DNA of 64,000 nucleotides from the NCBI GenBank assembly GCA_021404565.1, contig JAAWWF010000007.1, positions 62,001-126,000 of the forward strand. Direction: 5' to 3'. How positions within the stretch are numbered: the stretch's first letter is position 1; each line of letters opens with the position of its first letter. Positions 1 to 8,103 of this stretch are shown here, in pieces. This DNA is from Roseivirga sp. (GTDB lineage Bacteria; Bacteroidota; Bacteroidia; Cytophagales; Cyclobacteriaceae). The notes under the pieces are model-generated. The model had not been told where the DNA came from and searched no databases. It saw only the letters and a list, made by a program, of their open reading frames with translations. A program made the translations under genes and the position numbers.

Positions 1-788
1 TTATCCAAATCTGAATTCTGATAGGCTCTGATCGTCACTCTCAATTCTCCTTCTCCAGGACTGATACCAAAACTTGGCTCTCCGACTTGCAGATGGGTTA
101 TCGTAAGCAGCGTAAAATCATCAAAGGCATGACTGTCTACCATGGAATCAAGAGAAGTTGCCAGCTGTGAAATGGCTATAGCGGGACTAATACCGGTTTC
201 AGGAGAGCTGGCATGAGCCGTTTTGCCATAGAGCTTAATCCTTATCCCTGTAGAAGCGGCACAGAAGGTTCCAGCTCTGCAGGTGATCTGATGCATAGGT
301 AATCCGGGTAAATTGTGCAGTGAAAAAGCATAGTCAGGTTTAATAGTCTGAAAGGCCTGTTCATCCAGCGTCCACTGAGCTCCCTGCCCTGTCTCTTCTG
401 CTGATTGAAACAGTAACACTATCGTCCCTTTCTCAGGAGGCACCTCTGCCAAAAGATGTGCCAAACCAGCCACCATACACATATGTCCGTCATGACCGCA
501 TTTATGAGATACACCAGCCCTGGTTGATCTGTATGGTATCTCGTTTACTTCCTGAATGGGCAAGGCATCCAGTTCGGCACGGATCATCGTGGTCGGTCCT
601 TCCGTACTTCCTTTATAAGTAGCAATTAGTCCCTTCCCAACTTCCTGTAGCTCAACACCTGGGGAAACTTTTTTCAAATAGGCACTGACCCGGTCACGAG
701 TTTCTGCCTCTTCTCCCGAAACTTCAGGGTGGCTATGAAGATCATGTCTTAAGGCAATCAGGTTCTTTAAATATTGCGACTGGAGCAT
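1..788 (-). CDS. M20 family amidohydrolase (partial)
   Basis: The 3' part of this gene lies beyond the left edge of the window; about 262 N-terminal residues are present. It resembles the hippurate hydrolase/IAA-amino-acid amidohydrolase branch of the M20 metallopeptidases, cytosolic enzymes that cleave N-acyl amino acids. The metal-site motif C-G-H-D-G-H is at residues 97-102 and the catalytic Glu pair (SAEE) at 131-132, both as in the family. The start is the ATG at 788; there is no signal peptide. The natural substrate cannot be told from sequence. It stands alone: the next gene on the same strand is separated by a terminator. Confidence 0.88.
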   Translation of the reverse strand, partial: MLQSQYLKNLIALRHDLHSHPEVSGEEAETRDRVSAYLKKVSPGVELQEVGKGLIATYKGSTEGPTTMIRAELDALPIQEVNEIPYRSTRAGVSHKCGHDGHMCMVAGLAHLLAEVPPEKGTIVLLFQSAEETGQGAQWTLDEQAFQTIKPDYAFSLHNLPGLPMHQITCRAGTFCAASTGIRIKLYGKTAHASSPETGISPAIAISQLATSLDSMVDSHAFDDFTLLTITHLQVGEPSFGISPGEGELRVTIRAYQNSDLD

Positions 789-835
789 GTCTCAATTTAA
801 GTGAAAACTCAAAAAGAGCATCACCGACAAAAAGA

Positions 836-860
836 AAAGGAGCCCCGTACGGACTCCTTT
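836..860 (-). terminator. Terminator of the di-haem peroxidase gene
   Basis: The arms AAAGGAG (836-842) and CTCCTTT (854-860) are complementary. Read on the minus strand the hairpin is followed by a T-rich run, so it should stop the transcript of the gene ending at 942. Confidence 0.7.
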
Positions 861-941
861 CTCAACCTAAGTAAATCCCGAGTTATTCAATGGGCTTTCT
901 ATTAAACAAAACGGGATAATAGTATATGAACTATTATTGTC

Positions 942-2108
942 TTATTGATCCACGAATGGATCGGAAAATTTTGGATCTTCAATGAAGGTCGGATCGGTCA
1001 AGGTCTCCAGAAAAGCTACAAGAGCATCTATATCCTGCGGGCTCAGGTTCATTCTTCTCACACCTCCATTGCCCATACGCAACCTGTTATCCAGGTTAGG
1101 ACTGTTCTGGATACCACTGTTGTAGAACTCTACCACCTCGCGCAAGGTAGAGAAGCGACCATCATGCATATAAGGTGCGCCTAACGCAATGTTGCGAAGC
1201 GAGCCCGTTTTGAATTCTCCGTTGTCCTGAGCACGTCCGTTGGCTCCACCTACTCCCAGGTCTGAAAGTATTGCATCAAGTCCGTTGTTTCTCGCGCGGT
1301 CTCCAGAGAAGGTAGCCGTTTCATGACAATTGCTACATTGTGTTCTTCCACTGAAGAACAGGTCCTTGCCACGGTTTTCAATGGCTGAGAAGTTCGGAAA
1401 GTCATCGTCTTCATCTCCGCCCACTGCGATGAGTCCTTCGTCATAGGGTGACTGGTAAGACACCATTGAGCGAACGAATTGTGACAAGGCCAGTGAGATT
1501 TTCTCAGAGGTTACCTCTGGAGAACCGAAAGCATCCTGAAATAAGATTTCATAGTAATCTTCAGATTGTAGTTTGACAACCAGTTCATCGAGTGTCATAC
1601 CCATTTCCACACCATCCTGAATCGGCATCAATACCTGATCTTCGAGGGTGGCAGCACGCTCATCCCAGAAGAAACGACCATTGTCATAGTAGCGGGCATT
1701 GGAGAGCCCCATAGAGTTTCTACCTGTCAATCCGCCTTCAAAGCCAGTACTGAACTGATCAGGATCGGAAAAGCCATTCTCTTGCAGGTGGCATGATGCA
1801 CAAGCAATGGTGTTATTGGCTGATAGTTTTCTGTCGTAGAAAAGTACTCTGCCCAAGGTGGCTCCTTCATCGGTCACCGGGTTACTTCCAGGGGTATTAT
1901 CGATGTTGGCAGTCTGCCCGTTTCTGAAATGTGCCGGCAGGGCAGGGTTTGAATAATTGTAGTAGCTGGCTGGCAGATTGAGCACATCGGAAACATCTTC
2001 ATTTACGGCATCCTCTATTTCTCCCAGCACATCGTCTTCACTATTACCAGAGCAGGCAAAGGCCAGCATGGCTACTAATCCGATAAATAATAATCCTCTC
2101 TTCTTCAT
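942..2108 (-). CDS. Di-haem cytochrome c peroxidase family lipoprotein
   Basis: This is a member of the bacterial di-haem peroxidase (CcpA/MauG) family, which reduces hydrogen peroxide or oxidises partner proteins in the periplasm. From the ATG at 2108 there is a lipoprotein signal with Cys19 in the lipobox, then two haem-attachment sites, CASCH (103-107) and CSNCH (258-262). The length of 388 residues is usual. An ATG at 2120 would add four residues, but the MKKR start makes a better signal peptide. It lies downstream of the sigma factor/Spy-like genes on the same strand, which suggests, without proving, an envelope oxidative-stress role. A 9-base inverted repeat (2116-2124 and 2185-2193) lies just upstream. 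Confidence 0.88.
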   Translation of the reverse strand: MKKRGLLFIGLVAMLAFACSGNSEDDVLGEIEDAVNEDVSDVLNLPASYYNYSNPALPAHFRNGQTANIDNTPGSNPVTDEGATLGRVLFYDRKLSANNTIACASCHLQENGFSDPDQFSTGFEGGLTGRNSMGLSNARYYDNGRFFWDERAATLEDQVLMPIQDGVEMGMTLDELVVKLQSEDYYEILFQDAFGSPEVTSEKISLALSQFVRSMVSYQSPYDEGLIAVGGDEDDDFPNFSAIENRGKDLFFSGRTQCSNCHETATFSGDRARNNGLDAILSDLGVGGANGRAQDNGEFKTGSLRNIALGAPYMHDGRFSTLREVVEFYNSGIQNSPNLDNRLRMGNGGVRRMNLSPQDIDALVAFLETLTDPTFIEDPKFSDPFVDQ

Positions 2109-2199
2109 GTTCACTTGCATTAGTTTGTACTTACTTTTTCAAGTCGTTCTCTTGATTTCAGGTTGACAGGTAACCTGAATCATTACTAATGCAGGTTAC

Positions 2200-2736
2200 T
2201 TATCGGCCGTCTCGTGGAGGTAGGTTGCCTCCCGGCCCTTGTCCTTGTCTGGGAGGTGGTCGATTGCCCGCAGGGCCCTCACGCCTCATTCCAGCTTGCA
2301 GCACATCTTCAATAATGCTGTCAAAGACTTTCTTTTGCTCATCGTCACATATCTCTCTGATATCAGAGAAATGCGTAAAGATTTCTAATTCAATGTCGGC
2401 TTGTAATCTGCCAACCTTTTCTGCCAGGCCTTTTGCCTGAGCAGCACCGTTCTCAACTTTCCAGAATTCGTGAAGTCCTTTTCGGGATTCATGAAACTCC
2501 TTTTTGAGACCATTCATTTTTTCAAAGTGGCTCCTTCTGAGCTCCTTCAGCTTTTCGGTTTGTTCAGGTCTCAGTTGGAGTCTTTGCTCCAGAAACCTGT
2601 CTCCTCCCTTACCGGGCTTATCCCGTCCGGGTCTTTGGTTATAACCGATCCACAGTGCGCTGAGTGAAACCACATTCATGACTACCAGCAGCATCACTAC
2701 CCATCCCAGTCGTTTGTTGCGTGTTATAGAATCCAT
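2200..2736 (-). CDS. Spy/CpxP-like periplasmic protein with N-terminal anchor
   Basis: This is a 178-residue protein with one N-terminal membrane segment (about residues 12-32) and a helical, charge-rich domain of the Spy/CpxP/ZraP type, beginning with the usual pattern of a basic patch and LRPEQ. These proteins act as periplasmic chaperones or metal/stress sensors. The C-terminal tail is rich in Pro, Gly and Arg and probably disordered. The ATG at 2736 follows the stop of the preceding gene (2739) by two bases; a TTG at 2742 would overlap it by four. Tight coupling to the sigma factor group suggests that it reports envelope state to the sigma system, as CnrX does in metal resistance; that is inference. 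Confidence 0.75.
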   Translation of the reverse strand: MDSITRNKRLGWVVMLLVVMNVVSLSALWIGYNQRPGRDKPGKGGDRFLEQRLQLRPEQTEKLKELRRSHFEKMNGLKKEFHESRKGLHEFWKVENGAAQAKGLAEKVGRLQADIELEIFTHFSDIREICDDEQKKVFDSIIEDVLQAGMRREGPAGNRPPPRQGQGPGGNLPPRDGR

Positions 2737-2738
2737 GA

Positions 2739-3077
2739 TCAATAGTCGTTTGAGTAGTATTGATCAGCCTCAGAGAAAAACTCCTCGCTAAAGGTTTCTA
2801 AAGTTGCTTCTTCCTGTACCGTGGTATCATTGCTGCTACCGCTGATGAGAAAGATGCTGACCACATTCAAGACCATGAAAAGGGTCAACACTGCAACACT
2901 CAACTTCAGGTTGCTTAAGAATGCAAAAGGGCCATTTGCCGGCAACAACTCTTGTTGCATTCTCGCCTCCAGACGTGTATAGAAAAACGGATTGGCTTTG
3001 GCCTTACCCAACCCCTCCAGTGAATTAATTGTGTCATTAATTCTTTTTTCTATTTCTTCGTTTTCGTTAGTACTCAT
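2739..3077 (-). CDS. Small membrane protein, probable anti-sigma factor
   Basis: A 112-residue protein with a cytoplasmic helical N-terminal half, one transmembrane segment (about 56-78) and a short acidic C-terminal tail. It has no zinc-binding HxxxCxxC motif, so it is not a ZAS-type anti-sigma factor. Bacteroidota ECF sigma genes are often followed by a small one-pass protein of this kind, with a short N-terminal motif around NPFFYTRLEARM. Its position between the sigma factor (54 bases upstream) and the Spy-like gene (2 bases downstream) supports an anti-sigma role. The sequence alone does not prove it. Confidence 0.6.
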   Translation of the reverse strand: MSTNENEEIEKRINDTINSLEGLGKAKANPFFYTRLEARMQQELLPANGPFAFLSNLKLSVAVLTLFMVLNVVSIFLISGSSNDTTVQEEATLETFSEEFFSEADQYYSNDY

Positions 3078-3131
3078 AAAAAGCCTCCTTTCGGTATTAT
3101 ATATAGATGCTGTCCAGCGATTAAACTTGTG

Positions 3132-3707
3132 CTAGCTCTTAAAATTTTTCTCATAGTAATTCCTAAGTGTCTTTTGAAGATTTTTTCGGGCCCGAAACAT
3201 AAGCGATTCAATAGACGACAAGCTTGTATCCATGATCTCGCATATTTCCTGATACGGAAGGCCTTCTACCTTGTGCAGGGTAAAAGCCACACGCTGGCTA
3301 TCGGGCAATTGCTCAATGGCCTTGAAAAGTACCTGGGCGTTTTCTTTTTGCTCCAATGCAAGGCCCGGATGCTCAAAATTTGAAACGGGAAGCTCTTCTC
3401 CTTCTTTAGCGGTAAGCGAACGAAGAAAAGCAAAACGCTTCTGGCGCTTTTGTTTTCGAATAAGTTCCAGTGATTTGGTAGTAGCAATTCTGTATACCCA
3501 GGTAGAGAGTTTGGCATCACCACGAAACTTGTTTATCGAGCGATATACCTCTATGAAAACATCCTGAGCACATTCCTCTGCATCTTCCTCATTTTGCACC
3601 AGCCCCAGACAGGTATTATATACCCGATCCTGATAGGTGGCTACCAGCTCGCGAAAAGCGGATTCAGACTGTTGCTGAAGTGAGGAAATGAGTTGGGTAT
3701 CGTCCAA
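3132..3707 (-). CDS. ECF-type RNA polymerase sigma factor
   Basis: 191 residues with sigma region 2 (about 15-85, including DAEECAQDVFIEVYRSI and the WVYRIATTKS segment) and region 4 (about 125-180, with LPYQEICEIMDTSLSSIESL as the helix-turn-helix). It should direct RNA polymerase to a small envelope-stress regulon. The start is TTG at 3707: an in-frame TAG lies close upstream, there is no ATG, and AGGAG sits nine bases before the TTG. It is first in a likely operon with the small membrane protein and the Spy-like gene. Confidence 0.93.
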   Translation of the reverse strand: MDDTQLISSLQQQSESAFRELVATYQDRVYNTCLGLVQNEEDAEECAQDVFIEVYRSINKFRGDAKLSTWVYRIATTKSLELIRKQKRQKRFAFLRSLTAKEGEELPVSNFEHPGLALEQKENAQVLFKAIEQLPDSQRVAFTLHKVEGLPYQEICEIMDTSLSSIESLMFRARKNLQKTLRNYYEKNFKS

Positions 3708-3775
3708 AACGGGATGCTCCTATGGGATCGGATTATATGAAAAAATAATCATTTGACGGGAGAGAAAAAAGAATG

Positions 3776-3798
3776 AGCACCTCCTCAGAGAAGGTGCT
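3776..3798 (-). terminator. Terminator of the second Spy/CpxP-like gene
   Basis: The arms AGCACCT (3776-3782) and AGGTGCT (3792-3798) form a hairpin followed on the minus strand by a T-run. It separates the gene at 3836-4342 from the sigma factor gene. Confidence 0.65.
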
Positions 3799-3835
3799 TC
3801 ATTAAATAAACCGGTAAACTAAAGCCTAAGTCTCA

Positions 3836-4342
3836 TTATCTTCCGCCTCTGGGTCCTTTCGGGCCTCTTCCTTCCTTAGGTCCGGTTTTTTTGTCCATGT
3901 GCTTATAAAGAAACAGCATTTGCTCTTCGGTGAGCACCTCTTTTGCCTTTTGCAGTCCGGCTATCTCCAGCTTCTTGACACTGGCTTTCAAATCACCCAT
4001 CTCATCCAGCACCTTGTTCACTGCCCTCTCATCATAGCTGGCTGCGGTAACCAACGTTCTCAGTCGGGCTTCCTTTTCGCCAATCTGGTTCCTGATCGGT
4101 AGTGCTTCCTTTTCAATTCCCAGGTGAATTGCCTTCATCTGCTCCTGCTGCTCCTCTGTCATATTGGGGATGGGTGGATGACCTGGCTTCTTTCCGTCAC
4201 GCTCTCCCTTTTCCACTTGCTCATGGCCAGGTCCTCCCTGACGTGGTCCTTGTCTTCTGTCTTGGGCCTGAACTGAAACCGTAGCGATCATCAGCATGAT
4301 GACTGCACCTATTACTCTACTTTTTAATGTGTTGCTTTTCAT
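3836..4342 (-). CDS. Spy/CpxP-like periplasmic protein
   Basis: From the ATG at 4342 this is a 168-residue protein with a cleavable signal peptide (ending VSVQAQ), a basic Gly/Arg/Pro-rich linker, a helical domain of the Spy/CpxP/ZraP type beginning near NMTEEQQEQMK, and a low-complexity Lys/Gly/Pro/Arg tail. The reading frame stays open a further 53 codons upstream, but the signal peptide fixes the start. It is the second protein of this class within 2.2 kb, and lies just upstream of the ECF sigma factor with a terminator between them. A role in envelope stress or metal sensing is likely by family. Confidence 0.72.
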   Translation of the reverse strand: MKSNTLKSRVIGAVIMLMIATVSVQAQDRRQGPRQGGPGHEQVEKGERDGKKPGHPPIPNMTEEQQEQMKAIHLGIEKEALPIRNQIGEKEARLRTLVTAASYDERAVNKVLDEMGDLKASVKKLEIAGLQKAKEVLTEEQMLFLYKHMDKKTGPKEGRGPKGPRGGR

Positions 4343-4577
4343 AATTCTAAACTTTAAATCAAATTCTTTGCTTGTATATCGGGTTAGATGTAGCAGTCCG
4401 AAAAAAACTTGCGCCAAGAATTTGTTAAAGGATGTTAAAACCAGAAAAAGGTCCCTAGAATGCTCTGAATACGGTTTTTCAGACATAGACCAGTAGATCA
4501 AAATTTAGAAAGGAGCTTCTTACCAACCACTGAAACAGTCCGAAGCATTGGAAATACGTGACAATATTGGAATTAAA

Positions 4578-5459
4578 TCAGTCTTTCTTAATGTCCTGAT
4601 TTTCACCCCAGCGTGGGGCAACTGACACCGCAGCATTTTTTACCTGAAAGCCTTTGTCTTCAATCAGGTCGGTATATTGTGGCCAGCTTTTGGGAGGCTC
4701 CATGGTCTGGCCCGGCTTCAGTACTTTCAGCGTCTGATGCACTAACTTAATTTCTCCCCAGGTAGTCTGCGACCAGTTCTCTTCTTCATAAACGGTAAGC
4801 GGTGTTTCCAATAGCGGACCGGAAACGGCCTTTCCGATAAGAGGCCACCAGGTACTTTCAGTTTCGCGATCCCAGAAGACAAAACCATCCATACCGTCCC
4901 ACACCTCGGGGTCGTAATAGGTATAACCGCTCAGGGCAAAAGTAAACTCTCTTCCATTGATCACCCGATGATACACTGCCCCCAAATCGGCCAGTATGCA
5001 GTAGGCGGCCATTACGGGTTGGCCATTGACTACATCATTCACCACCTCATGGTGGGTAAGCAGGTCTATGCCATAAGCCCTTACGTCTTCTCCTATTTGC
5101 AGTAGCAAAAAGCGGGCGCTGTCCGGGTAAACTTCATCTGCTTCTGCCCGCGAAATAAACTCTGGCTCAATCAAGGCCATAAATCGCTCACGCCCGATAC
5201 CATAGTGATACTGCTCATCCTTGAGTATGGTATTGCTGATATCAAAATGCCAGGTAGAGTCTTCCCCTCCAAACAGATACTTTCGGCCATCCTTCTCAAA
5301 GAATTTTCCAAGCTCAGCCGCTACAGGCCGTTTTGATCTTGAAGCCAAAGTCTCTGCCGTATTATTAACCAGATCCTTTGCCTGCTCTTCTTTAGGAGAG
5401 CAGCTGAAAACAAGGATAACGGAAAGAAGAAGCGGTAGGTAAAGATTGCGCCTGGTCAT
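4578..5459 (-). CDS. DUF3179 family lipoprotein
   Basis: 293 residues with a lipoprotein signal (LVFSCS) and the DUF3179 fold: the hallmark LTHHEVVNDVVNGQPV block, then AYCILADLGAVYHR, then a segment ending in an SGxxYYD-like motif and a WW pair. In many relatives the block after HEVVND reads as a Cys-containing CPLCG-type motif; here only one Cys is seen, in AYCIL. The biochemical role of the family is unknown. The gene appears to be transcribed alone and is divergent from the thioredoxin-fold gene at 5582. Confidence 0.75.
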   Translation of the reverse strand: MTRRNLYLPLLLSVILVFSCSPKEEQAKDLVNNTAETLASRSKRPVAAELGKFFEKDGRKYLFGGEDSTWHFDISNTILKDEQYHYGIGRERFMALIEPEFISRAEADEVYPDSARFLLLQIGEDVRAYGIDLLTHHEVVNDVVNGQPVMAAYCILADLGAVYHRVINGREFTFALSGYTYYDPEVWDGMDGFVFWDRETESTWWPLIGKAVSGPLLETPLTVYEEENWSQTTWGEIKLVHQTLKVLKPGQTMEPPKSWPQYTDLIEDKGFQVKNAAVSVAPRWGENQDIKKD

Positions 5460-5581
5460 AAGTCAAAAAATTAACAGCCTCAATTTCAGGAATTATTGGC
5501 AAAGGGCAAATCCGGATAGGTCCAACAAACTATATTTACTTTTCCGATGTTACTCTGGTAACATCCGCTAAAAATACGAAT

Positions 5582-6136
5582 ATGGCACGTACTCTTTCTA
5601 ATATGATTCCGCTGGGCACTCCAGCCCCTGATTTCACCTTGCCTGATACAGTTTCCGGCAAAACGGTTTCACTTCAGGAATTAAAATCGGACAGGGCTAC
5701 CCTGATCATGTTTATCTGTAACCACTGCCCCTTTGTAAAGCATGTGGATGAGCAATTGGTGGCCCTGGCCAAAGATTACCAGGCCAAGGGGGTATCCTTT
5801 ATTGCCATTAGCTCCAATGATGTTGATAATTATCCGCAGGACTCTCCTCAACTAATGATGGAAGAGGCTACAAAGCTGGGTTATACCTTCCCTTATCTGT
5901 ACGATGAAAGTCAGGCAGTAGCCAAAGCTTATGATGCAGCCTGCACACCCGATTTTTACATATTCGATAAGGACTTAAAATGTGCCTACCGCGGACAATT
6001 AGATGATTCCCGACCAGGTAATGGCAAAGCTGTTACCGGTTTGGACATTCGCCAGGCCCTAGATGAAGTATTGGATAGGAAGGCCGTTTCATCATCTCAG
6101 ATTCCCAGTGTAGGCTGTGGAATCAAGTGGAAATAG
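5582..6136 (+). CDS. Thioredoxin-fold AhpC/TSA family protein
   Basis: A 184-residue cytosolic protein without a signal peptide. It begins as an AhpC/TSA domain (APDFTLPD near residue 14) and has the motif C-N-H-C-P-F-V-K-H at about 46-54, which marks a distinct bacterial clade in which CNHC replaces the usual redox motif. Two further Cys lie near the C-terminus (VGCGIKWK) and one in ACTPDFYIF. It probably reduces thiols or peroxides; the partner is unknown. It is monocistronic, divergent from the DUF3179 gene. Confidence 0.85.
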   Translation: MARTLSNMIPLGTPAPDFTLPDTVSGKTVSLQELKSDRATLIMFICNHCPFVKHVDEQLVALAKDYQAKGVSFIAISSNDVDNYPQDSPQLMMEEATKLGYTFPYLYDESQAVAKAYDAACTPDFYIFDKDLKCAYRGQLDDSRPGNGKAVTGLDIRQALDEVLDRKAVSSSQIPSVGCGIKWK

Positions 6137-6158
6137 CCCGCTTAGTTATTAGAATTGA

Positions 6159-6815
6159 CTAGCTATCGGGAAAGGAGAGATAACCAGCATCTTCCAAATC
6201 CTCCAATCCATTTACAGGCTTTAAGGTTCCTGCCGTCATCAGCATCAATCTGTCACTTATAGGTAAGACAGACTTGTAGAGGTGGTCTGTAACGATTATC
6301 CCTTTCTCTGAAGAAACCTCTCTGATAAGTTCGCTCAATTGGTCTACCACTATGGGTGTAAGACCGGTAAAAGGTTCATCCAGAATGAGGAAGGGAGATT
6401 TTGAAAAGAGCAGCATCGAAGCCTCGAATAGTCTTCTCTTTCCTCCCGATAACTCATAAACACGCTTCATGCCGGTCTCCTGTAGCATATTGAGTATCCT
6501 ATTCTTTGTAGAACTGCCCAGTTTAAACAAGTCCATCGCATGATGTAGTTTGAAACTACCGGGAAGAAAGTCGACCTGTGGCAGGTATTGGAGTAAACCC
6601 TGGTCGTAGATGTTTTTGCGCCTTACACCATCTACACGCAGGTGGAAAGATTCGGCAGTGGCCAAGCCGAACATTAACTTGAAAAGAGAAGATTTACCTG
6701 ACCCATTCCTACCCAGTACACCCAATACTTCACCATCTGCGAGACTGAGGTGTATATCTGAGAGAATCACCTTTTCAGGCACCTGGTAAAAAACACTGTC
6801 TACTTCCAGCTTCAT
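6159..6815 (-). CDS. ABC transporter ATP-binding protein
   Basis: A 218-residue single ABC ATPase. Walker A is GRNGSGKS (about 33-40), the signature is LSGGKRR, and Walker B is FLILDEP followed by the switch His in VTDHL. The start is the ATG at 6815, whose ATGA overlaps the stop of the upstream gene; the open frame further upstream runs through that gene. ATPases of this size normally pair with a membrane permease, but the only partner here is the 97-residue membrane protein translated just before it. Confidence 0.88.
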   Translation of the reverse strand: MKLEVDSVFYQVPEKVILSDIHLSLADGEVLGVLGRNGSGKSSLFKLMFGLATAESFHLRVDGVRRKNIYDQGLLQYLPQVDFLPGSFKLHHAMDLFKLGSSTKNRILNMLQETGMKRVYELSGGKRRLFEASMLLFSKSPFLILDEPFTGLTPIVVDQLSELIREVSSEKGIIVTDHLYKSVLPISDRLMLMTAGTLKPVNGLEDLEDAGYLSFPDS

Positions 6816-7105
6816 AATTTGATGAGTATCAGTGTTAGGATGAGAATAAGCATATCCAATACATAAGTGAAGGTGAAGAGGTGGCGAAGCTTGATTCCCA
6901 GATTCATAAACCAAATCAGACTACCGGGGTTGAATCTCTTATAAAAGAAATAGATGCTCAGGTATTGACCTGACTTCAAAAACAACAGCAGGTGAATGAC
7001 CTTACCGAGGTCTCCTGATAAAGCCAGGTATACGGCAGCACCATGAATAAGCAAATAAACCAGCCAGGCTTGTTTGTAGAAGAGAAAAAATGCTTTGAGG
7101 TTCAA
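6812..7105 (-). CDS. Small multi-pass membrane protein paired with an ABC ATPase
   Basis: A 97-residue hydrophobic protein with about three membrane segments (near 12-30, 34-52 and 76-96). I do not recognise a family. The start is TTG at 7105, as there is no suitable ATG. Its stop codon overlaps the ABC ATPase start by four bases (ATGA at 6815-6812), so the two are very probably translationally coupled and form one complex. It is too short for a normal ABC permease. Confidence 0.6.
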   Translation of the reverse strand: MNLKAFFLFYKQAWLVYLLIHGAAVYLALSGDLGKVIHLLLFLKSGQYLSIYFFYKRFNPGSLIWFMNLGIKLRHLFTFTYVLDMLILILTLILIKL

Positions 7106-7279
7106 AAATTCAGTAGTTGAGAACGCAGTGTTACTACCAAAAACTAAGCCATAGTCATGAAATCAATACTTTACCTTTCGCTCTTTTCGCAACAACTTGT
7201 GAGACTTTAACCACATCAGGCAATACGCTGACTCAGGTTCAGGTGACAATTGAACTTCAGACATTATCTTACAGTATCG

Positions 7280-8074
7280 ATGCAGTCATTTGTTAAAAAG
7301 TATCCGATCATCTGTTTTATACTGATGGTACTTATACCTGTGCATGGTCTGCTTTGGCCTATGCGCTTGTCAGGCGTATCGCCACAAAGCATGCAGCCTC
7401 TGAAAATTCTATTCGCCTTTTTACCTACCACAGCCGCGTTTGTAATTACCTATATTTCTGAGGGCGAAAAAGGCACCCGCAAACTCTGGGGAAAAACCTT
7501 TCTGAAAAAGAACCGGATCAAATACTACGGTATCGGTTTATTGGGAATTCTACTTGTGGGTTGGCTGTCAATGGTTATCAGATTCACCTATGACGAACAC
7601 TGGCCGCTCTCAAGCGACTTTCCTGATTTGAGCAATAGCTTGGTTCTTGCTCCATTTTTACTACTCTTTCCGGGCTTTACCGAAGAATTTGGTTGGCGGG
7701 GTTTCCTGCAGGAAAAGGTTCAGGTGAGAAGGGGAGTATTTCTGGCCTCATTGATTACCGGTGTTATTTGGGGCGGCTGGCATAGTATGGACTTTTTAAT
7801 GGGCAATTATCCGGCTGATACTTTTACAGTTCTGGTATTCTTAGCCTATATAATCGCGACTTCCATTGTAATCGGAAACATATATAAATGGAGTGGTGGA
7901 AGTATTTTCGTTGCCATACTCGCTCACTTCAGTGCGAATATGGTCAACTCATTCTTACCGATCTGGAATGAAGAAGCAGGAATGACAACTCCCCTCATCT
8001 TTGTTGGTCTGCTCTGGCTGCTCTCGGTGATACTACTGGCAATTGAGCTGTTTCAAAAGCGAAGAACCAGCTGA
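7280..8074 (+). CDS. CPBP (CAAX/Abi-type) intramembrane metalloprotease
   Basis: 264 residues from the ATG at 7280, with about seven membrane segments. The family motifs are present: the EE pair in FTEEFGWRGFLQE, a His in GGWHSMDF, and HFSAN near the C-terminus, which supply the catalytic Glu and metal-ligand His residues of CPBP proteases. Substrates are unknown; relatives process prenylated or membrane-inserted peptides, or protect against self-made bacteriocins. A TTG at 7250, with AGGTGA a few bases before it, would add ten residues and cannot be ruled out. Confidence 0.87.
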   Translation: MQSFVKKYPIICFILMVLIPVHGLLWPMRLSGVSPQSMQPLKILFAFLPTTAAFVITYISEGEKGTRKLWGKTFLKKNRIKYYGIGLLGILLVGWLSMVIRFTYDEHWPLSSDFPDLSNSLVLAPFLLLFPGFTEEFGWRGFLQEKVQVRRGVFLASLITGVIWGGWHSMDFLMGNYPADTFTVLVFLAYIIATSIVIGNIYKWSGGSIFVAILAHFSANMVNSFLPIWNEEAGMTTPLIFVGLLWLLSVILLAIELFQKRRTS

Positions 8075-8103
8075 TTTTAAATGTTTCAGGTCTTATCCAA
8101 GCA

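Noticed and set aside
7250-7279. TTG start for the CPBP protease
   Set aside because: The ATG at 7280 gives a normal first membrane segment; the TTG is possible but has no further support beyond a weak ribosome-binding-like sequence.
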